Source of the DNA: Nitrospirota bacterium
Lineage (GTDB): Bacteria > Nitrospirota > Thermodesulfovibrionia > Thermodesulfovibrionales > UBA6898
Assembly: GCA_016214855.1 (NCBI GenBank)
Contig: JACRMT010000004.1
Span: 682,001-746,000 of the forward strand
Length of the DNA: 64,000 nt
Direction of reading: 5' to 3'
This document shows positions 59,793 to 64,000 of this stretch, one piece after another. The position numbers were made by a program, and so were the translations under genes. Position 1 is the first letter of the stretch, and each line of letters begins with the position of its first letter. Below the pieces are notes generated by a model. The model was given only the letters and a program-made list of their open reading frames with translations, ran no database searches and was not told the DNA's origin.

Positions 59793-60935
59793 CTATCGTT
59801 TAGCTTCTTCGTATGAAAGCACGTTAAAATACTTGCAGGCAAATTTAAAGAGAAATATTCCCAATGCCACGAGAAACAGGGTGACCATAAACTCGTTGGT
59901 CGTTGGGAAATAGCTTATGCCTTTTCCCTTGGCATGCCTGAGGAGGCCGAAAATACCGACATTCATGCGGTTGATCACGACGCCGATAATAACAAGGGAA
60001 TTCACCAGCAGTATACTGTTTAAGCTGCTCCGCATGGCAGGTATAAGCAGCAGACACAGGGGGACGATAACACCGACAGCCATCTCAAGCAGATAGAGCC
60101 TGGACTCCATACTGCCGTCAAAAGCAACAGCAAGCCCGGGGCCGTTCAGAAGAACGAATACCTTCAGCACACAGTAAAATCCGAGCGCAACGATCGATCC
60201 TCTTGCAAGACCTGAAAGAATGCCCATATTGGCCTGATGCTTGAAGAACTTGGAGCTCAAAATAGATTCGAAACTGACCATCGAAAGTCCCATCATGATG
60301 GCAGAGACCAGGAAGCTGAACGGCAGGAGACTGCTGTACCAGAGCGGATGAAGTTTGTCAGGCACGATCAGATAGACCGCTCCCAGGGAAGACTGGTGAA
60401 GGGTCGAAAGGAGCGTGCCGAAGAGCGCAATAGGCATCATGATCCTCTCGACAAACCTCTGCACACCTTTTAGCCCGATCCGTTCAAAGAACATGGGGCT
60501 CGACTCCATCGCAAGGACCGTCGTATAGATGACCACATGTATCGCGACAATGAACATGATCGAGTTGATCTGCCACATGACCATGGGATGCCATATCCGA
60601 AACGGATGGCCGATATCAAGGAATATTCCGGTTGCTGCCAGCAGGTAGCCCAGAAAGGCGGTCAGGATCGCAGGCCGTGCTATCGGTTTGTATTTCTTCA
60701 TATTAAAAAGGTATACCGCACTGGCTATCACAAACCCGCCTGCTGCCATGGCAACACCTCCCAGGACATCAAATCCTATCCAAAACCCCCAGGGGAAATC
60801 ATCCTGCAGATTTGTTGTTGCGCCAAGTCCGAGGGTCATCCGTTTATATACAGAGAAAGCTCCGGCGATTATAATTATCAACAGCCCCAGCGTCATCGGG
60901 GTAAACATTTTTATTTCATGACGTTCCGTGCTCAT
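59793..60935 (-). CDS. NrfD/HybB-type membrane subunit of formate dehydrogenase
   Basis: A 380-residue membrane protein with about ten helices, NrfD family: TTNLQDDFPWGFWIGFDVLGG, then DIGHPFRIWHPM, and INRMNVGIFG near the end. In this operon it replaces the diheme cytochrome b subunit (FdnI) of the E. coli enzyme as quinone reductase. It overlaps the iron-sulfur subunit gene by 4 bases behind AAGGAGG. Confidence 0.88.
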   Translation of the reverse strand: MSTERHEIKMFTPMTLGLLIIIIAGAFSVYKRMTLGLGATTNLQDDFPWGFWIGFDVLGGVAMAAGGFVIASAVYLFNMKKYKPIARPAILTAFLGYLLAATGIFLDIGHPFRIWHPMVMWQINSIMFIVAIHVVIYTTVLAMESSPMFFERIGLKGVQRFVERIMMPIALFGTLLSTLHQSSLGAVYLIVPDKLHPLWYSSLLPFSFLVSAIMMGLSMVSFESILSSKFFKHQANMGILSGLARGSIVALGFYCVLKVFVLLNGPGLAVAFDGSMESRLYLLEMAVGVIVPLCLLLIPAMRSSLNSILLVNSLVIIGVVINRMNVGIFGLLRHAKGKGISYFPTTNEFMVTLFLVALGIFLFKFACKYFNVLSYEEAKR

Positions 60936-61765
60936 TCGTCTCCCTCCTTATCCATGTTCTGATTTCTTCTGGTGATGACCCAGCTTCCTATGCCTGCAGC
61001 GAGCACAACACCGATGATAGCAGGGATTCCCGATATATACTTCCAGGTCAGATCCGGAAGCACCTGCTCACTGACTTTCGCATGGCCAATCTGGTCAAGG
61101 GGAATTGCAGAAAGAAGCATCACCGATGTGCCACCTGCTTCTTTTTCGCCATAGATATGGTTGTGATATTTCTCAGGATGCTCGGCGATCCTCTTTTTCG
61201 CCTCGGTCAGGCTCTTTTCGATGCTGTCGTTGAAGGTGATCGTGCCAGTCGGGCAGCTCTTTGCACACGCAGGCATCATGCCGGCGAGCAGCCTGTCATA
61301 GCAAAAGTTGCATTTCTGTATCCTTGGCGATATCTTTTCCCACTCATATTTCGGGACATTGAAAGGACAGGCAAGCATACAATACCTGCAGCCTATGCAG
61401 CGTCCCTCCCGGTATATGATCGGTCCTTCAGGGGTCTTGACCAGCGCTTCAACAGGACATACCGAAACACAGGCAGGCTTCTTACAATGAAAACAGCCGT
61501 TCCTGGCAAAGTTCCAGTTCACCTCACCGCCCTTTTCACCCTCAAAAAAAGCAATATTGGTATATGTCTTGGAATTCAGCTTCGGAGGGTTGGTGAACGT
61601 GCTGCCCATAACGGTTTTGTCCGTCTGGTTTTGGTTCCATTGTTTGCAGGCGATCTGGCATCCCCTGCAGCCGATGCATTTTGTGGTATCAACAAGAAAG
61701 CTGGCCTCCATCTTCTTTGTGCCTATGGCAGCCACGGGTGCTGTTGTTTTTGTCTCTGTCGCCAT
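60932..61765 (-). CDS. fdnH: formate dehydrogenase iron-sulfur beta subunit
   Basis: A 277-residue subunit with four ferredoxin clusters: CIGCRGCQIACKQWN, CFHCKKPACVSVCP, CIGCRYCMLACP and CNFCYDRL...CAKSCP. A C-terminal membrane helix (IPAIIGVVLAAGIGSWVI) anchors it, as in FdnH/FdoH. It carries electrons from the molybdenum subunit to the membrane subunit. GGAGG precedes the ATG, 9 bases after the alpha subunit stop. Confidence 0.92.
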   Translation of the reverse strand: MATETKTTAPVAAIGTKKMEASFLVDTTKCIGCRGCQIACKQWNQNQTDKTVMGSTFTNPPKLNSKTYTNIAFFEGEKGGEVNWNFARNGCFHCKKPACVSVCPVEALVKTPEGPIIYREGRCIGCRYCMLACPFNVPKYEWEKISPRIQKCNFCYDRLLAGMMPACAKSCPTGTITFNDSIEKSLTEAKKRIAEHPEKYHNHIYGEKEAGGTSVMLLSAIPLDQIGHAKVSEQVLPDLTWKYISGIPAIIGVVLAAGIGSWVITRRNQNMDKEGDE

Positions 61766-61774
61766 ATCGCCCTC

Positions 61775-64000
61775 CTATGCCTTTGCCTTTTCGATATTGA
61801 CCATAAAGGCCTTGGACTCCGGGATCATGGTATTTGCATCCCCGATCGTCGGCGTCAGAAGATTCGCCGACTCTCCCGCGCTGCCGTCCTCCGGATACTG
61901 CCACCCGAAGTGATACGGTAAACCGACCTGGTGAACAGTAGAGCCTGCGATTTTAAAGGGCTTCAGCCTTTTCGTCACCATGGCAACGGCATTTACCTCT
62001 CCGCGGCCTGATCTCACGATCACCCGTTCTCCTGCACTGATGCTCTTTTCTTTTGCAAGTTCCTCGCTCAGCTCGACAAAAAGCTGGGGCGCCGTCTCAA
62101 GAAGCCAGGGCATATGGCGCGTCAGAACGCCGGTCTGCCAATGCTCGGTCATGCGGTAGGTGGAAGCAACGAACGGATACCGCGTATCGCAGGAATAGAA
62201 GATATCCTCGGCAGCACCGCTCTTCCCGTCATGGAACAGCTTTACCGCAGGGTTTATCTTGGTCTTGGACATCAGGTTTTCCTGGAGCGGGCATTCGAGC
62301 GCTTCATAATGCTCAGGGAATGGACCGTCAGCAAGGCCGGGGCCGAAAAGGGCACCCATGCCATCAGCCCGCATGATGAACGGATTCTTCCCCTTCTCGT
62401 CCGCCATAGGAGGAGCAGGCCCGTCCGGCACATCGCCGTCCCATCCGGGAGCAACCTTATTGGTCTTCGGATCCAGCTTATTGGGATTCCATTTGACAAC
62501 TGCGCGTTTCGGGTCCCATGGCTTTCCGGTCATATCGACCGATGCGCGGTTATAGATGATCCTCCTGTTCACCGGCCATGCAAAAGACCACTCAGGGAAG
62601 AGTCCGAGACCTGTCGGGTCAGTCTTGCCTCTTCTGGCCATCATGTTGATCACTTTGCCCTCCTTCTGCGTATAGCTGCCACTGTAGATCCAGCAGCCGC
62701 AGGAGGTAGTACCGTCAGCCTGAAGGCTTACAAAGTTCGTTGCCAGTTCTCCCTTCTTGCCAACAGGAGCAGGCGGCGTCTTTGTCTTGTCAAAAATATC
62801 GTCCAGATAGTAACCGTTGATCTCTTTTGCCACAAGATGGACATCAAACTCCTTTGCCTTGGACTTATAGTTCCAGGTGGTCTTTATTACAGGCTCCGGA
62901 AATTTTCCACCCTTTGTCTGATACAGTTTCTTTACCCTGTGGTGAAGTTCATTAATGATCTCGCCATCAGGCTTTGACTGCCCGGCCGGGTTAACCGCAG
63001 CATACCGCCACTGAGCCCAGCGGCCTGAGTTTGTGATGCTCCCTTCCTTTTCGACTGATGAAGAGCAGGGCAGCATGAAGACCTCGGTCTGGATATCCTT
63101 CGGAACCATACCCGGACCTCTCCAGAAGGATGCGGTCTCATTATCAAACAGATTTACGTTCACCATCCATTTGAGCTTTGCCATTGCCTTACGGGTCTTG
63201 TTCGCATTGGCGCCTGAGCAGGCAGGGTTCTGACCCCAGGCAAAGAAACCCTCGAACTTACCCTTGAACATCTGGTCAAAGAGCATGAGCCAGGATGCAT
63301 TCATCCCCTCATCGATCTTGGGCAGCCAGGCATAACCGAAGTCATTATCCTTTGTGGCATGATCACCATAAATGGCCTTAAGATAGCTGGTGATATACTT
63401 GGGCCGGTTGCCCCACCAGTTGACGCTCTTGGGATCCTTGGTCTTGGGTGTGTTCTTTTCAATATACGTCTTGAGGTCAACTGCCGTAGCCGTCGGAACC
63501 GGCACATATCCCGGCAGGATATGGAAGAGGAGCCCGTAGTCAGTAGATCCCTGAACATTCGACTCACCTCTGAGGGCATTCACACCGCCGCCTGCCATGC
63601 CGATATTGCCGAGCAAAAGCTGAATGATCGCCATGGTCCTGATGTTCTGCGTACCAACCGTATGCTGGGTCCAGCCCATGGCATAACACTCAGTGCCGAC
63701 CCTGTTCGGTCTGCCTGTGGAGCCGTACACCTTGTAAACCTCTGTCAGCTTATCCTTCGGCGTGCCGGTAATGGCAGAGACCTTGTCGAGCGTATAACGT
63801 GAATAATGCTTTTTCAGGAGCTGGAATACGCAGTTCGGATCCTTGAGGGTCATATCTCTCTTTGGGAGTCCCTTATCATCCATCTGGATGGACCAGCTCT
63901 TCTTGTCATACTTCCTTGCCTTCTCATCATATCCCGAGAAGACCCCGTTAAGCTGGCCCGGCATCTTGAAGTCAGAGTTTATCAGGTAGGATGCGTTTGT
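61775..64000 (-). CDS. fdnG: formate dehydrogenase alpha subunit, N-terminal part outside the window
   Basis: The last 741 residues of a molybdopterin oxidoreductase of the FdnG/FdoG type, open to the window edge. Seen are ECYAMGWTQHTVGTQNIR, GNIGMAGGGVNALRGESNVQ (with QGSTDYG following), FFAWGQNPACSGANANKTR, and the C-terminal molybdopterin-guanine-dinucleotide fold (HWQTGVLTRHMPWL, GERVIVRSGRGEVNAVA). The active-site Sec or Cys and the Tat signal lie beyond 64000. It oxidises formate; with FdnH and the NrfD-type subunit it passes electrons to quinone. Confidence 0.93.
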   Translation of the reverse strand, partial: TNASYLINSDFKMPGQLNGVFSGYDEKARKYDKKSWSIQMDDKGLPKRDMTLKDPNCVFQLLKKHYSRYTLDKVSAITGTPKDKLTEVYKVYGSTGRPNRVGTECYAMGWTQHTVGTQNIRTMAIIQLLLGNIGMAGGGVNALRGESNVQGSTDYGLLFHILPGYVPVPTATAVDLKTYIEKNTPKTKDPKSVNWWGNRPKYITSYLKAIYGDHATKDNDFGYAWLPKIDEGMNASWLMLFDQMFKGKFEGFFAWGQNPACSGANANKTRKAMAKLKWMVNVNLFDNETASFWRGPGMVPKDIQTEVFMLPCSSSVEKEGSITNSGRWAQWRYAAVNPAGQSKPDGEIINELHHRVKKLYQTKGGKFPEPVIKTTWNYKSKAKEFDVHLVAKEINGYYLDDIFDKTKTPPAPVGKKGELATNFVSLQADGTTSCGCWIYSGSYTQKEGKVINMMARRGKTDPTGLGLFPEWSFAWPVNRRIIYNRASVDMTGKPWDPKRAVVKWNPNKLDPKTNKVAPGWDGDVPDGPAPPMADEKGKNPFIMRADGMGALFGPGLADGPFPEHYEALECPLQENLMSKTKINPAVKLFHDGKSGAAEDIFYSCDTRYPFVASTYRMTEHWQTGVLTRHMPWLLETAPQLFVELSEELAKEKSISAGERVIVRSGRGEVNAVAMVTKRLKPFKIAGSTVHQVGLPYHFGWQYPEDGSAGESANLLTPTIGDANTMIPESKAFMVNIEKAKA

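Noticed and set aside
1-64000. tRNA or rRNA genes
   Set aside because: I looked in the intergenic gaps and saw no cloverleaf with a TTCRANY-type arm or rRNA core sequence; only the SRP RNA is present.

Overview
The window reads as about 64 kb of chromosome from a Gram-negative, anaerobic or microaerophilic, respiratory bacterium. Evidence for this is a class A penicillin-binding protein with an inner-membrane anchor, a lipoprotein foldase, Tat-type signals on iron-sulfur proteins, nine multiheme or monoheme c-type cytochromes, a membrane-bound formate dehydrogenase and a Rieske/cytochrome b complex. The mix of genes (UPF0182 membrane protein, many HD-GYP proteins, NrfD-type membrane subunits) fits an uncultured Nitrospirota of the Thermodesulfovibrionia type best, with Desulfobacterota as the alternative. 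This assignment is inference; no rRNA or tRNA gene is present.

Region 1 (1-15.3 kb) is mostly housekeeping: the first codons of a possible endonuclease III, a ferritin-like protein, a P460-like cytochrome, an Nfu scaffold, a cold-shock gene with a strongly structured leader, a SUI1/YciH protein, RhlE, RF3, GreB, a CCA-adding enzyme, then the classic ffs (SRP RNA)-dnaX-ybaB-recR cluster, MtaD and Asd. Region 2 (15.4-33.7 kb) holds small conserved proteins, three HD-GYP (cyclic-di-GMP phosphodiesterase type) proteins, a large UPF0182 membrane protein, an isopropylmalate-dehydrogenase-like gene, a MoxR-DUF58-transglutaminase operon, a phosphohexomutase, transketolase and RpiB.

Region 3 (33.9-45.8 kb) has PBP1A and then a signalling island: a sodium/solute symporter fused to a histidine kinase, a small membrane partner, a membrane sensor with a degenerate kinase helix fused to a DnaQ-like exonuclease, a stand-alone response regulator, and a divergent cNMP-CBS-DUF294 protein. 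A PpiC lipoprotein and HemL follow.

Region 4 (45.8-64 kb) is a respiratory island. It starts with two tandem 11-heme membrane cytochromes, followed by two successive modules of the same order (tetraheme cytochrome, Tat 4x[4Fe-4S] protein, NrfD membrane protein). The second NrfD carries a C-terminal CBS pair. On the other strand lie Rieske-cytochrome b-pentaheme cytochrome, and formate dehydrogenase (alpha subunit cut by the window end), its iron-sulfur and NrfD-type subunits, a DsbA-like thioredoxin and a di-heme peroxidase. A TorD chaperone, an AtpZ/AtpI pair and a DUF1232 protein sit between them. The parts suggest electron flow from formate to quinone and through several quinol/cytochrome modules to periplasmic cytochromes; the actual acceptor is not visible.

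The strongest single discovery is that the DsbA-like gene has an in-frame TGA exactly at the first cysteine of its CxxC active site, followed by a well-placed SECIS-like hairpin, so it probably encodes a selenoprotein. Other points of interest are the NrfD-CBS fusion, the exonuclease-sensor/symporter-kinase island, a nested-hairpin cold-shock leader, a family of dispersed double-hairpin repeats, and several genes that look leaderless.
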